Origin: Erigeron canadensis
Lineage: Eukaryota; Streptophyta; Magnoliopsida; Asterales; Asteraceae
DNA length: 64,000 bases
Reading direction: 5' to 3'
Assembly: GCF_010389155.1 (NCBI RefSeq)
Contig: NC_057763.1
Coordinates: 39,786,645-39,850,644 of the forward strand
Below are positions 25,252-38,295 of the stretch, in pieces. The notes beneath the pieces were generated by a model. It was not told the origin of the DNA and ran no database searches. It saw only the letters and a list, made by a program, of their open reading frames with translations. A program made the position numbers and the translations under genes. Each line of letters opens with the position of its first letter. Within the stretch, counting starts at the first letter, position 1.

Positions 25252-28200
25252 CTACTTTTGCTCCAAAAGAATCTTTGCCCTATTTTGTAGTTCACATATG
25301 GGATCAGCTGAAGAACCAGAATATGTATCTACAAGACAGTTTCTTAAGCTCTGCAAGATGACCGCCATGTCATTGTTCCAACCCTGACTGGTGGGCTTGG
25401 ATTGGTTCATTTTCTTACCATACATCATCTCAAACTCTTCTGACTTGATTGCAGCCTTTTGAAGCACAGCATCAGGAAGTCCTAAACCCAAAGTTTACAG
25501 TGTCATTTCTATTGCTTGAATCAATATGATCAAGAAGGAAAAAAAAACTAAAAAACTTGCCTGCTAGTCTTGCAACATTGACACCATAGCTTTTGGGGCA
25601 TGCACCAAGTGTCAACTTGTAGAGGAATGTTACCTCCTCTAGACCTCCAATTCCTTTTCCAACTTGGCATGCCATGTGACACAGGGAAACCTACAATGCA
25701 AAGAGTAACAGACATTACATGATTGTTAGTGAGCTTAGCAGTTCATCGTTTTAGTTGATCAGTTTGTTCGTAAAGATCAGGTAGCTAATAACCCAAAAGA
25801 TTAGACAAAGCTTAGAAATATAAAAAATTCTCATAAAAAGGTAAAATAACTTTTTTATAGCTCTGAAAAGCTAGGAAAAGAAGAAATGAGAGAGCGTGCC
25901 TTTGGAGTTTGCTGATAATCCAAAGCCAAGTGGTGATAATGAGTAGAAAATAGCCCCCGACAATGGACCTTGTTGACAAGGTGTTCAAGAACTGATGCAC
26001 TGCAACCAAACAGTTTCATGTAATGCGACATGTGCTAGTTAGTGAAAAACTTGCAACAATAATTGCATCTGTGAAATGTTTATGCTTTTCTAATATATAC
26101 AAGCATAAAACATACGCTATAGCTTGACCATCTGATGTTGCTGTTCCTCGTCCAAGTTCATCCAATGCCACAAGTGAATTATGGGTTGCTGATGACTGCA
26201 TTGAATATATATAAAAATTTCATTAACACCAACACCCACTTGATATCAAAAAAGAGCAATAGTTGGACACTTGGAAATTTCATAAAAAGTGTTAGAGTAG
26301 TATTAAGCATTTGAAGAAATTTACACGCAGATTTTGATTCAGCAATTAATTTATTTACTTGGCAATGTGGCGATAGTGAAGTTACCATGAAATATATTGA
26401 TATGGTATAATATCTAATAAACTGGTAACTTGCAATGAAAGCAGGTGGGAATGACTGCATATTATTGTGATGACAATGTCTATCTCCTTTTCAGTCACTT
26501 AAGCAAGAAGGTCCTAGTCATCAACAAAAAAGCGTTTACTACCTTTTCATGTCTAGAATTTAAGAGAGGAATGTCATGAGAACTTAGAGGTGACAAAATG
26601 GGCAGATCAGGCAAGTTGAATAAGTAACGGCGTAAAAGTTGAGGCATTTGTCCTGACGGATTTATTAATGATTGATATCTTCAACATGATTACAAAAAGA
26701 TATATATGATTGATAATTACACCAAAAATGAACTTTCTTCCTTTAGCCAAAAAAAGAGGTCTATGCATTCTAACACACTCAGAATCGAATTCAACTAACA
26801 TACCCACTCCAACTCATTATTTTTAGTTAGATGTTGACTTAACCTGTTTGAACCCTTGAAACAATACATATTCCAAAACGACCCATTTGTAGGTAGATGG
26901 GTCCAATTACCAAGTGTAATACAAACCATAAAGAGCATACCAGCATAGATGCAGTTTCCAGAAGCTCGGTTAAAAATGTACTCTGGCCTGCCATTATATG
27001 GTCTTTTGCACCCATCCGCACAAATATACGATCAATAGGGGACATCTTAAAGCTTTCAGCAGGCACATCTGCTCCCACCTGGAACATACTATGGTTGGGC
27101 ATCATTTCAAAAAAAATAGGTACCTGACATGACCACATGAACTAACCTGGGCCAAAATAACTGCTAAACAAACTTGACGCAGAAGAGTAGACTTCCCACC
27201 CATGTTAGGACCAGTAAGTAGAATAACTTTGGGATGACCAGAACCACCAATACAAACATCATTTGGGACAAAGGTGCCATCCCCTAATGTATCATTTCGA
27301 AGCACAGGATGCCCTAAATTCTTGGCAGAAAGAAATGGTGATTCATTCTTGATTGATGGATCCACAATAAGTGGACGACATGTTGGTCCTTCATACAGGT
27401 CGCTTGCAATGGCTATACTGACTAGGACATCAAGTTCTAGAAGATATAAAACAGTTCAAGAGTTGAGGGAGTCAACAAAAACAAACAATAATAAAATTTT
27501 CAGGATACATATCCAAAATAAAGACCTGCAACTGTAGTAACCAACTGTCTCCAGCTAACATGATGCTCACAGAAGCGCCCGATCAACCTCTGCATGATGC
27601 TTTTCAACTTTGACTCTTTCTCAGATTCAGCTTCCGAGAGCTCCCGAAGACAATCCTTAATAACAGGAGTCCAGTAACGGGAGAAACCCTGGAAAATGTA
27701 AAATTAGAAAATATATTCAAGTAATTTTCTTATAACTGAATATATAAATGCATGCCAAATTTTAGGTTCATACAATCTCAGGCTAGTAGATCTACCTTTT
27801 TAGATGACTGTAGCTCATAATCACGAGGAAGACTCCCACACAAACTTTCAGGTACTTCAAGAAGATAAGATTCCTTCCCTACAGTAACATAATTGATCTA
27901 GACAAGATCATAAAATAAACAGAATTAGTATGGTGAACTCACAAAATTATTCTAACCAATGAATAGCAAGTAATCTCACTGATGGATCTTCAAGTAGTTC
28001 TCTTTGTTCCTTCAAGTGCTTTTTCAGACTCAATTCAATATCTGCAACGGTTTTGCAAGCCATGTCGTATACTTTATCAGCCCCTTCCCGAGGGATTATA
28101 CGCCCTGAATTTTTTGCCTCTGTCCAATCAAAAGCATCCTTGAACTGCCTAAAAACTGCAGAAACATCTGGAAGATGTTCACCTGTATATAAATATCAAT

Positions 28201-31200
28201 AATTCATGTTAGACAGCAGATAATGATCATGAAATTTGAATAAATCATCAACAATTGTACCAGGTGTAAGTAAGCGATGCAGCAGCCTAGAATCAGTATT
28301 TTCCAGAATGGCATGTAGTGAAGAGCATGCATTTATAACTAAATCACAACCACTGAGAACCGTTATGAACTCTTGAAGTTGTTTCTTGCCTGCATCCTCA
28401 TAGAGAACCACTTTACCCGAATTTCTACCATTAGCTTCACTGCTTCATATCAAATTAGTGAACATTAATGACACAGTTGTAATATTGGTAAATACTAGGT
28501 TCATTCTTTTGGTACTTACCTGCAAGAAAAAATGCGTGCAAGCAACCGCTCCATGTCTGGAAGTCTAGACAACTCTTTACGAAATTCAAGTGCAAGAGGT
28601 AGATTAACTCCCTGCAATAAACTTATATCAGAAACAGTGTATACATCTGTATGCATTACATAAAGGGGCAACGAAAATCTGATATAACTGGTGAAATACG
28701 AGAACCTTCACACCAGCTACAGCTTCCTGACGTTCCCTGATTAAGTTTATGTCATATAAAGGTCTAGCAAGCCATGCTTTAAGCAACCGTTTCCCAAAGG
28801 CTGTCACGCAACGGTTTAGTTGGTCATATAATGTCCTGCATTGATGAAAATAGTAACTTTAAAAGGATTGTTCAACTAGTAAATGCCGTGTAGTGTGACC
28901 GACAGTATTGCCGATGATCAATGATACGTGAACCAACTACTAAAAGCAAGTAATCGAGGTGGCAAGATTGGCAGGTGAGCAAAATGGTTTCGGGTTAGAA
29001 TATCTTTTTTTAGTATAAATCAAAACAGTCTGGTTAGGCTCGACCCACAAACACTTTTTATCAATTTTTAATCTTTCAAAACTAATTAAACTTATTATTA
29101 TGATTACAGAAACAATAGTAACCTGTGTACCAACTTAGGCCACATGGATTAAAAATAGACTTTGGCAACTCTCAACCCGTCCGATCCATTTTTTCACGCT
29201 TTTTAGTTTGATCCGTTTGAGATAAAAGACACCAAAATTGATCCTAGAGAAATTGATTGGGCAGGACTTGCCACCTCTATTAGAAAAAATGATCTGCAGA
29301 AGGTACCCTTTAGAGTCTCCATTTACACTGTTCTCAAACACTTCAAGGTTCTCTAGAGCCGTAGCATCAAGAATCATATACAGCTTTGTGGTGAAATCAC
29401 TGGTTCCAGAACATTGAAGAAGCTCAAATTTTGCAAACCGAAGCAATGACTCATCCAGGAAGGCCTTTTTCAGATAGAATAGAGTGCCCCCAAGGGCTGA
29501 GAGAGCATAGTTACCGATCTCTCCTGCAGTCATTAGCTCAGAGAGAACTTCTGGTAAGCAATCATTAGTGGCAGATGATGTGGATTCATTTGAAGACGAT
29601 GAAACTGATTGATTACTGATACGCTGGTAGATCTCCTTGATTTCATGGATAGTTTTCTTAGAATCCCAGAATTCTGTGAGGGGCACCAATTCATTTACAA
29701 GGGGCTTTCTTGTTTGCCTTAAAAGTACTTTTTCGGTTTCTGGGCTGAGCAACTTGATAGGTTTAATTATTTCCACCGGTCTTAGTTGAGACAATAAACA
29801 GCTCAATGCACTGCACTCAAAATCATCTTTGAACTGCAAAACAAAAGCATCATTTCCATGTACAACTTCTCCTTCACATATTGTAGTGATTATCAAACTT
29901 TTGAAGAGAAAGTTTTGACCCAATTACTTATGGAAGGGTCACTTCATGTAGTCTTATATCTCTAACAGGCTAAGCAAGTAATGGAAAAATAGCAAAATAA
30001 AAACAGCTTAAGCAAATCAAAAGCTTCCCAAAGTGATTTGTGATTTTTTCAATTCATAACACTTCTAAATCATTTCATTCGGAGAACTATAAGTAGCTTT
30101 TGTAATCATGTTTGACACACTAATTATTCACACGAAACTTAAAATTATGTGGAAACAGTGTCTCTTAGCATCCAATTCAGCTGATTTGACCCATTACCCA
30201 AACCACTCAACCAGCCCATCTTTGACCTTTAATGCTCTATGGTGAATGAAATTAAGTCCGGAAAAGTTAAAGTAGAAAAATTATACAAAAGCAGAAACAA
30301 AAGTAAAGCATGAATTCAAATTTTAGATGTAGTTCACCTCTCCAATCATGATCTTGCTTGTAGCAACATCAGCTACACAAACACCATATATTCTATCATT
30401 TTGTTTGTTTTCTGATGCTTGACAGCATTCAGATATCGCAAACAGGTAAGAAGCATCAGGATGTGCTGACATCATTTCTCCATCAGTTAATGTTCCTTTG
30501 GTGATTACCGCACATATTTCACGTTTCACAACCTAACCACAAGAACAAGATGTAAACAACTGGAAACTAATAGTCATACGATGTCATTCAAAAAGCTGTA
30601 GTATACTGGTGTTTAATTACCTTATCTTTAGAGCCCTGCTGTTTGCGACGCTTGTCAAGCTGTTCAGGTGTCTCTGTCTGCTCTATAACTAGAACACGGT
30701 AACCCTGCTCCATAAAAGCCATTTTAATAAAGATTTTCCACAATGAGATATCGTGAGTCAATTTAAATTAAAGTATTCAAGTGTAAAAATATTACCTTGC
30801 GGGCTAACTTCTCTACATTTGATTCGAAGTTCTTCTCTGGAAATCCACAATGTGGCTGGTCACCCTGAAAACAATTGTCAAGAGAGTTAATTTCATTCAA
30901 CCACCTAATACCAAAAGATCATTTTATCATTTGAACTATACACTATCATTGAACTTAAAAGTACGTCATTTCATCAAACTAAAAGCAGCTTTTTCCCATA
31001 AACGAGAGTAAGTACCCGCGCGTTGCGGCGGTGAGATGTTAGGGGTGATAGCTAGATCATAGAGTGTGATATGTCATAGTATGATAGTCAAATGCCTTAG
31101 CAGTACGGGCTCCGCCGTCGTATTTAAAAATTCATCGAAAGTATATCGAATGACATCTCTATTGAAAGAGCATAAAATTTTAAGAACACCCATATAATTT

Positions 31201-33345
31201 TTATAATTTATCTATGTACCGTTTTTGAGATAAAAGATTTTGAATGAATTTGAAGAAAAAATGATTTATAGAGGAGAGAAAAAAAAATGATTGGTTGAGA
31301 TTTGATGAGAGACGAAGGGTATTATAGTTAGTTTAAGTAAATATAGAATGGATAGAGGGACATTTTGAGAAAGTAAATGTTGAAACTTAAAATGTTAGAC
31401 ATGGACTTTTTGCTTTATAATATAGTATAGATATAGATAATTAAGTAAAAGAAACAAGAGAAACCTCATAAATGTCACATACAAGGTTTTCAGGATAAAC
31501 ATCCCAAGATGATGAGAAATACCCTTTGATTTACTGTTATGGAAAAGAGTTTTCTTTTCCAGTAAGCCAAATTAAAGCATGAATCAAGTGTGGTTTATCA
31601 TCGAAAAAAAAAAAACAATTAATGACTTTCAAAAACTGAAAAATAGAGTGATTGATGGTAAACACATTTATACCTTCATATACTGCAAATCAAGTTCTTT
31701 TGCTCCAACATGTGCATCCATTTCAAAGAGCTCGTAAAACTTTCCCATCTGATAGATAACATGCCGTTAGCAGACATCTACAAAAAGATACTTGACAACA
31801 TATCTTATCCTCATTTGATAGATAGATAGATTACCTTGAAAAATAAAACCTTATCCATATGATTTGCCTTGAACTCCCACCATTGCCTCTATATTTAACA
31901 AAAACAGAGCACTTCAATCACTAATTTATTGCAATACAAATACTTCCCTATGCAAGTTATTAGCAAAAAACTATTACCTGGCCACCAGTTAGTTTATTAA
32001 GGAAATCAGAAGGCAGGTACAGAGTTCTTGGATCGTAACCATCATCTCCGGGGGATCTCCTCTTGGAGTCTCTGCGGTTCCTGCTCAATACAAAGCCCCG
32101 GTAAAAACTTAACATAATATCACCAACAACAAGACCAGGATAAACAGAAACTAAACTTCAAATCCGGTATAAAATAAAGGGAAGGCATTATCTTCACATC
32201 GCTAAATTTGTCAACTTCTATGCTAAATCTAATATAGAGGCATTATAGATAAGGCATGTGATATACATGTATATGGCCATTTGTTTTAACAATGGGGAAT
32301 CAATAACTCATATAGCATACAACATAGAAATTTAAAAAACTGACAAGATTCTCAAGTACTTACTTTCCAAGAAACTTAAATTTCTCTTCTTCTCGCAAGG
32401 CAAATCTGTCGGCTTTATCACCAACTACAGCAGTGTTACCTACAATATTAGATACCTTCACACCTGCAGCTAAACATTACCACCTGATCATTTATAAAAC
32501 CATACAATACCCAATTCAAAAACAACTAAATTTATTTCGACAATTACTTATTACTTACAATTATCCTTATTCTTAGTAGCCTCCAAAAATGTGCACCGGC
32601 TTATTGGAGACTCGGTCTTAATCTTCTTACCCGAATCCGAATTCAATTTTACACCCGACCCCTTTCGTTTCTTGAAGTCCGCTTTTTTAACATCTTCTTC
32701 TTCTTCTTCCTCCTCCTCGTCAACCAAACCCAAATCCACCATTTCATCATCATCAACAACATCTTTATCAACCTTCATTTCCCAATCTTTATCATCACTG
32801 TCATCATCAACAACATCCTTATCAGCCTTCATTTCCCAATCATCATCATCATCATCATCTTTACTTTTACCCACATTGTCCTCAATCGAAAACCGTCTTA
32901 ATCGGCGAAACCGTTTCGCCTTTTCCTGCTTTAAAATCTCAACTTTCTCCTTGGATAGATCCAAAAGCTCCTCTTCAGAATCATCATACTGAACCAAATG
33001 CTTAGATACACTCTTATCAAATGACTTAATATAACCTTCGTACCAGATTTTATCAAGTGGCCAGTAAACCCTAATCCTTCGATTCACTACTTCTTCGCCG
33101 TAGCTCGGGTTTTTCGGAGCTTGGCCGATAACTAAGGGGAGCTTTTTAGTGATTTTGGGTTGAAGTGTGGATGGGGAAGGGGAATTAGGGTTAGGGTTTG
33201 ATTTAGGGTTTAATTTAGGGTTTGATTGAACAGGGGATGGAGATTGGGATTGAGATGGTGAGGGTGATTTGGTGAAGAAAGATGTGATTTGACGTTGTGG
33301 ATTCACTAACGGTGACCGGCCGTTGGATGGTCGCCGGAATGCCAT
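25252..33345 (-). CDS. MSH6: DNA mismatch-repair ATPase MSH6 (Tudor-containing plant form)
   Basis: Twenty-one coding exons, listed 5' to 3': 33345-32559, 32469-32364, 32080-31978, 31888-31835, 31748-31674, 30864-30796, 30704-30621, 30532-30338, 29833-29307, 28835-28706, 28611-28520, 28442-28261, 28182-27980, 27897-27796, 27688-27526, 27436-27147, 27078-26941, 26195-26116, 25999-25900, 25690-25561, 25481-25252. They total 3840 nt in one frame: 1279 residues, near the family length. MSH6 pairs with MSH2 in the nucleus (MutS-alpha) to detect mispairs. Residues 17-24 (QRQITSFF) match a PCNA-binding PIP box. A Tudor domain spans about 82-136, an acidic linker and basic NLS follow, and the mismatch-reading F354-x-E356 lies in MutS I. 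The ATPase has Walker [10 protein letters not shown] (1033-1041) and Walker B DE (1112-1113). The start is ATG 33345, since the reading frame upstream of it offers only a TTG. The introns after exons 19 and 20 use GC donors. Confidence 0.96.
31003..31431 (-). mobile_element. Helitron-like element in MSH6 intron 5
   Basis: Read on the minus strand, it begins TCTATACTATATTATAAAGC after an A, the style of a plant Helitron 5' end. It ends with a GC-rich palindrome (CCGCCGCAACGCGCGGG), a short spacer and CTCG followed by T. It lies in the 808-bp intron 5 (30865-31673). A diverged copy at 51033-51449 has the same ends, and similarity stops at the same points, which supports the boundaries. CTCG in place of the usual CTRR is unusual. 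Confidence 0.55.
33185..33224 (-). repeat. Telomere-like (telo-box) repeats within MSH6 exon 1
   Basis: Four AAACCCTAA-like units, on the plus strand TTAGGGTTTGATTTAGGG and similar, encode the Asn/Pro/Lys/Ser-rich stretch near residues 41-54 of MSH6. Telo-boxes usually mark plant promoters and leaders of cell-cycle genes. Here they are coding. Confidence 0.6.
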
Positions 33346-33471
33346 TTTGATTTGATTGGTTAACAAACAAATTGTGAGTGTGATTATTTTTAGGTTAGTG
33401 ATATGTGTCTGTATACAAATTATACATACAACTGTATCTACATGTATGTATAAAGTATGTAGGAGTAATAA

Positions 33472-33479
33472 GGCGGGAA
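33472..33479. promoter_or_regulatory. Second E2F core upstream of MSH6
   Basis: GGCGGGAA core, 127 bp before the start codon. Weaker than the full site at 33505 because the T-tract is missing. Confidence 0.5.
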
Positions 33480-33504
33480 TCCAGTGAGAAATCCGGGAAT
33501 CAAC

Positions 33505-33515
33505 TTTGGCGGGAA
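33505..33515. promoter_or_regulatory. E2F-type site upstream of MSH6
   Basis: TTTGGCGGGAA is a strong match to the E2F/DP consensus, 160 bp upstream of the MSH6 ATG. A second core GGCGGGAA lies at 33472-33479, and a GGCGCC lies near 33566. E2F factors drive S-phase expression of replication and repair genes, so cell-cycle control of MSH6 is a sensible inference. Confidence 0.65.
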
Positions 33516-33660
33516 GCGGTAGTGTGGAGACTCCTGACGATTTGTTTTCTTTTTAGAAATTTGCTGGCGCCAACACTAGACCCGGATACTATCTTGTGAA
33601 ATTCGATCTTGTGTCATTTTCAATATTGTTTCCGATATTATTTTACAATAGATTAGTTTA

Positions 33661-35402
33661 AGGGATTCCTATTGACACCATTTTAACCATTTTAACCCTA
33701 TTGCCATCCCTCATAAAGGACGAATTTTAAGAGCAGAAGGGGCAAATTTCACCTTTTTTGAGTTAGCTCATTTTTCGCTCTCTATTAAATGCAATAGTCG
33801 CATCAAAAGTTTTTTAATAAGTTTTTAACTTATCTTTTATTCTTTTTACACTTTTAACCCTAATTGTTAATAATATTTTCTAAATGGATACAAGTCTCTA
33901 AAACAAATGTATATACAATGGGGGAAATGGGGGGAGTGAATAGAAGGCTATTAAACATTCAATTTGACTGAAAAATCCGTCATAAATCAATTTTTAATAT
34001 TAAAAAAATATGAGTACTCAATCATCTATTCAAAATATTAAAAAAATTAACATGTGAAAGGTTTTTACTCAAGTTAGATTTGTAACAGACCTATACTCAA
34101 TTTATTTATAAGGTTGAAAATATTGGATAGTTTAATAGAAAGTGTTTTATGACGTGATATTTTGTTTAATTGACCCGCGTATCTTAAAACTTCAAGCATA
34201 CTTTTTAATACTATAAATAAATAAATCTATTAAAACTATGATATTTAGTTATGGATTGGATTTACGCTCGTGTATTTGACCCAAAAGGCTAAATAATCAA
34301 AAGTTTTTTATTGTATTTTGTATTATATCCTTTGATACATGTTCTTTTGTAATTAGTTAACTTTGTAAAATATAAAATGACGTGATGATATCTTTTAATA
34401 TCCTAAACAACAATTTTATAATGACTATCGATTAATCACAACTCTCAATTTTTCAAATTGACTTTTTTTTAATTTTGACTTTAATTTACAATTTTACGTT
34501 TTTCATCAACAATCTACACTTTTTAACCAATAATTACACTTTAACTTATACTTTTTTGTTTTTTTCATCACCAAGTTACACTTTTTAACCGATAATTTCA
34601 AACAATATAAAAGTAAATAATAGATACTTGTCATAATAGTACGGTATATCTTATAAATACAAAACTAAATAATTAGAAACTAACAAAATTAAATGTAAAT
34701 ATATATATTTTTTTTTAAAAAAATTGTACTATTATATAATCTGGAAGCTTTTCTTAATAAATGTTATGACACATATAAGAAAAACAAAAACAACTATAAC
34801 ATTGTCATATTCTAATTAAAATATTTAATATATGTTTTTTCTAAAAGTAAAATATTATTTTTAATAGTGAAAAATAAGAATTTAATAAAACAAATAAAAA
34901 TGATAGTGACATATTATGACATATTGTTAAGTATGCCGCAGTCTACAATTTTAATGGACATATTAAAAATTTGTAATATTTAAATATCGTTAAACATGTC
35001 AAAGTAAACAATTTCAATAGGACATACTTTAAAAATAAATTCAAAAAAAAATATTAATTTATATTTTTATTAATAAATGTAATAAACTAAATTTAAAATG
35101 CAATAAATTTATATATAATATTAATAATGTCGTTAACTTCATGTATTGTACACATGTCTAAAATATAATAAAACACTAAATTAAGGATGTTAAACTTTCT
35201 TTCCTTAATATATATATATGTTTATTAAAGTAAAAAAAAAATAAAACAATATGTTTCTCTTCACTGAAAATCACCGTGCATTATAAAAATCATCGTACAT
35301 CAATTTTTTCGTGAATCTTCGTACATCAATTTAGTCATGATCTAAGGGTCAAGATCTTGTCCTATTTGTTTTACTTTAATATTTGTTTTATAATACCCAA
35401 CC

Positions 35403-35443
<41 letters not shown>

Positions 35444-35904
35444 TACTTGTTTTACAATACTCAACCCTTATATATATTCTTTTTTTGAAAGGTGAAATTC
35501 GCTTGAAACTTCGTGTCGCCATTCGACAGCCGAAGTAAATTGCGTATTTCAAACACCTGATAGGATAAAAACCCATACTAATCCGCTGAAGACACAACAA
35601 TTGATAAAGGTAACTATATATCTTATAATTAGTTAAAATAGGGGATAGAATATCAACATGGTAAATTGGTAATAACATAAAACTTTAAGAAGTTAGAGGT
35701 TATATGTGAAAATGAATAATAACATTTCGATTGCATATACTACAATCCATGTCTTTGTCTGCCACTGTTATCAGTACATTCAAAAGTCAAATCACTATTT
35801 TATTTGAAGAAGGGGCGATTATTGTTAAGCAGAGGAGGCGAATTTTGCCCCTTTTGAGGTAAGGTGTTAATAGATAAATTCCATGGTGTCAATAGCATGC
35901 CCCT
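33661..35904. mobile_element. 2.2-kb TIR element without a gene
   Basis: The left end (GGGATTCCTATTGACACCAT, 33662-33681) is mirrored at the right end (ATGGTGTCAATAGCATGCCCC, about 35883-35903). Similarity continues inward, including GAAGGGGC and GGGGCAAA segments. TTA/TAA bases flank both ends, which could be a PIF/Harbinger-type target. The interior is AT-rich with an (AT)n run and no transposase, so it would be non-autonomous. Confidence 0.55.
35408..35440. repeat. (AT)n microsatellite
   Basis: About 32 bp of uninterrupted AT inside the 33.66-35.90 kb element. Confidence 0.8.
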
Positions 35905-36834
35905 TAGATTGAATGATATATAGGGGGGAGTGAAAGTGGTGTCGGGTGAAATCCCCTCACATATTGATTTTTTAATTAAAAAAAAACATGAGGGCTTATT
36001 ATTTATTTTATATATTTATGGATAAAAATTTAACATGTAAGGGGGATTTTACCCATATAAATATGTTCTTGATTTATATAGATGCTTTGTACATGTTTAA
36101 GAAAATTTTTTTTTTATCACATATGATCAATTTGGACAATCCGTAACACTATTTATTGTTGATTTAATAACAATTGGTGACAAATTAGTGAATAACAATC
36201 ACTGATTTAATAACAAATCAGTGAAAATGCAGAAATTAATTTTTAGGACGGGGAATAGTTATGAGTCAATGTTTCATTTATTTAAAATTCATAAAAAGAT
36301 AATCTTTTTATATAAAATTTCTAATAAAGTGAACATATTTAGTTTTCGTCTATTAAAAGAATCATATTTTTAAAAGTTTCTCAGTAAATGAAATATCGTT
36401 AAAAACTAATGTTTGCCTTCCATTAAGTGTCATGTTACTATGTCACGTCATTAAATTTTGATTACATGGACTATGGACCGAAAAGAAGATACAGATATAC
36501 CTTTTATATATATATATATAAGGATAATGACCTGTGAGTGTAGATAACTATAATCAAATGTGAGTATAATGTAACGATCTCTCAAAATGTCTATGTAATG
36601 TAAATGATAACACATTTTGTCCAAAAAATGTAACCTATCGGATGACTAGGATCCAGCTTACATGGCATTGTTGACTCAACTAATTTTGCAAACATGGTTG
36701 TTGACTTTAAAAAAATGCTTATGTGGCACTTGATAACTCATTTTCATCTTCATCACCCAATTCATTTTCATATTTATATATTTAATATTTATATTCATAT
36801 TATATGTATATATATATATATACGTGTGTGTGGG

Positions 36835-37134
36835 GAAAATAATTATAAGGTTATCCGGCACTTAAGTTTATGTGTGGAACCCCTCACATATAAATTTTTT
36901 AATATTTCTTGATTAATTAATAAATACTTAGACCTCTATGAATTTTATGGATTAACAAAACATATGTGTGGGTTTCCACATCTAAACTTAGGTGTCAGAC
37001 AACCTTATATTCTCATTTTAATATTTATTGATTAATTAATAAAACTTAGACCTCTATGAATTTTATGGATTAACAAAACATATGTGTGGGGTTTCACATC
37101 TAAACTTAAGTGTCAGACAACCTTATATTCTCAT
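36835..37134. mobile_element. MITE with internal tandem duplication
   Basis: The left part (ATAAGGTTATCCGGCACTTAAG, from about 36846) is inverted at the right (CTTAAGTGTCAGACAACCTTAT, ending near 37127), giving TIRs of about 50 bp. The right half is present twice in tandem: 36898-37016 and 37017-37134, about 119 and 118 bp, nearly identical. Confidence 0.6.
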
Positions 37135-38295
37135 CCCATATATATACATATTTATATCTATATATCTGTTGATGTATGTATACTTATTTACATAAACATC
37201 GTTATCATAATTTTAACTCAAAATATTATGAAATATTAGTATTTTAATAGTTATATAAATTTATGTACCGAAGTTGTTTAGTAAAATATACATGTAAAAG
37301 AATAAATCTATCTATACTTAATATTAGACGATGTTAACTTTTAAACATAAAGTCATCTTTAAATACAATTTTACACTTAAGATGAAACTCAGAGTTGTAA
37401 AAAAAAACTAAGCAATTAGTTGTATAAGGAGAGATGAATTTTATTGTCTGTGTAGATTTAAGTTATTATATAAAGAAGGCCAAAAATGGTGTGTTATAAG
37501 ACCGAAGCTTGTGAAATTTGGATATACTAAAAGAGAGACGGATCGAAATGACCAACTATTTCATTGTCACAAAATGAAAGAAATAGATTTTATTGAACCA
37601 TAACCCGGGTGTTACTCTGGGAGACATTATTTTGTTAATAATTTAATAGAAAAAAATTATTCAAATCTATCAAAATAAATTTTTTTAGTAGAAATAACGA
37701 AATGTTTAAAAATAAATATATTAATACCGATAATAACACATTTAAGGAATAGAAAAATATATTACGAATATAATATGAATAAATATTTTTAATATTAGCT
37801 ACGATATTTTGATAATAATGAGATAATGCATTACATATAGTTATGTGTTCATGGATCAAGGTTAAAAAAAAAAAAACTTTTTGAAAAATACGTGTATTAT
37901 TCAAATGATTTTTAATAAAACAAAAGTTGACATTTGTCGGTTAAAAGATGAATAGTAAAAGTTTTGTGTGAAAATAAAAGTAGTTCCCATAAAAATTTAG
38001 TGCTAAAAGCGTAAGAAGTTAAATGTTTTGATGAAATTACAAAAAATAAAAAAAATATAAAAATTTAGTACTAAAAATATAACCATTTAAAATATTGTGG
38101 TGAAAAGAAAAAAAAAGTTAATTTTTTACACGTTGTTTTCAATATACACATATGTCAAACAATTTATTCAAAAAAACTAATTAAATTTATTAATATAATT
38201 GTATCAGTGGAAATAACAATATATGTCTAACAATAAGTATTAATATGGATAATGATACTCTTAGAAGAATAATATAATGTGTTACGAACATAATA

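Noticed and set aside
29135..29306. Extension of the large MSH6 exon 9 frame past 29307
   Set aside because: Family sequence ends at the donor at 29307, and the next exon (28835) continues it. The extra residues are intron read-through.
32591..32992. Plus-strand open frame of 133 codons, Ser-rich
   Set aside because: It is the antisense of MSH6 exon 1; the Ser runs mirror the Asp/Glu codons of the acidic linker.
33364..33366. Upstream start giving seven more MSH6 residues
   Set aside because: The codon is TTG, not ATG. The family-like start [13 protein letters not shown] is at ATG 33345.
35408..35440. AT repeat as a possible origin or regulatory site
   Set aside because: Plain microsatellite, common in this AT-rich DNA.
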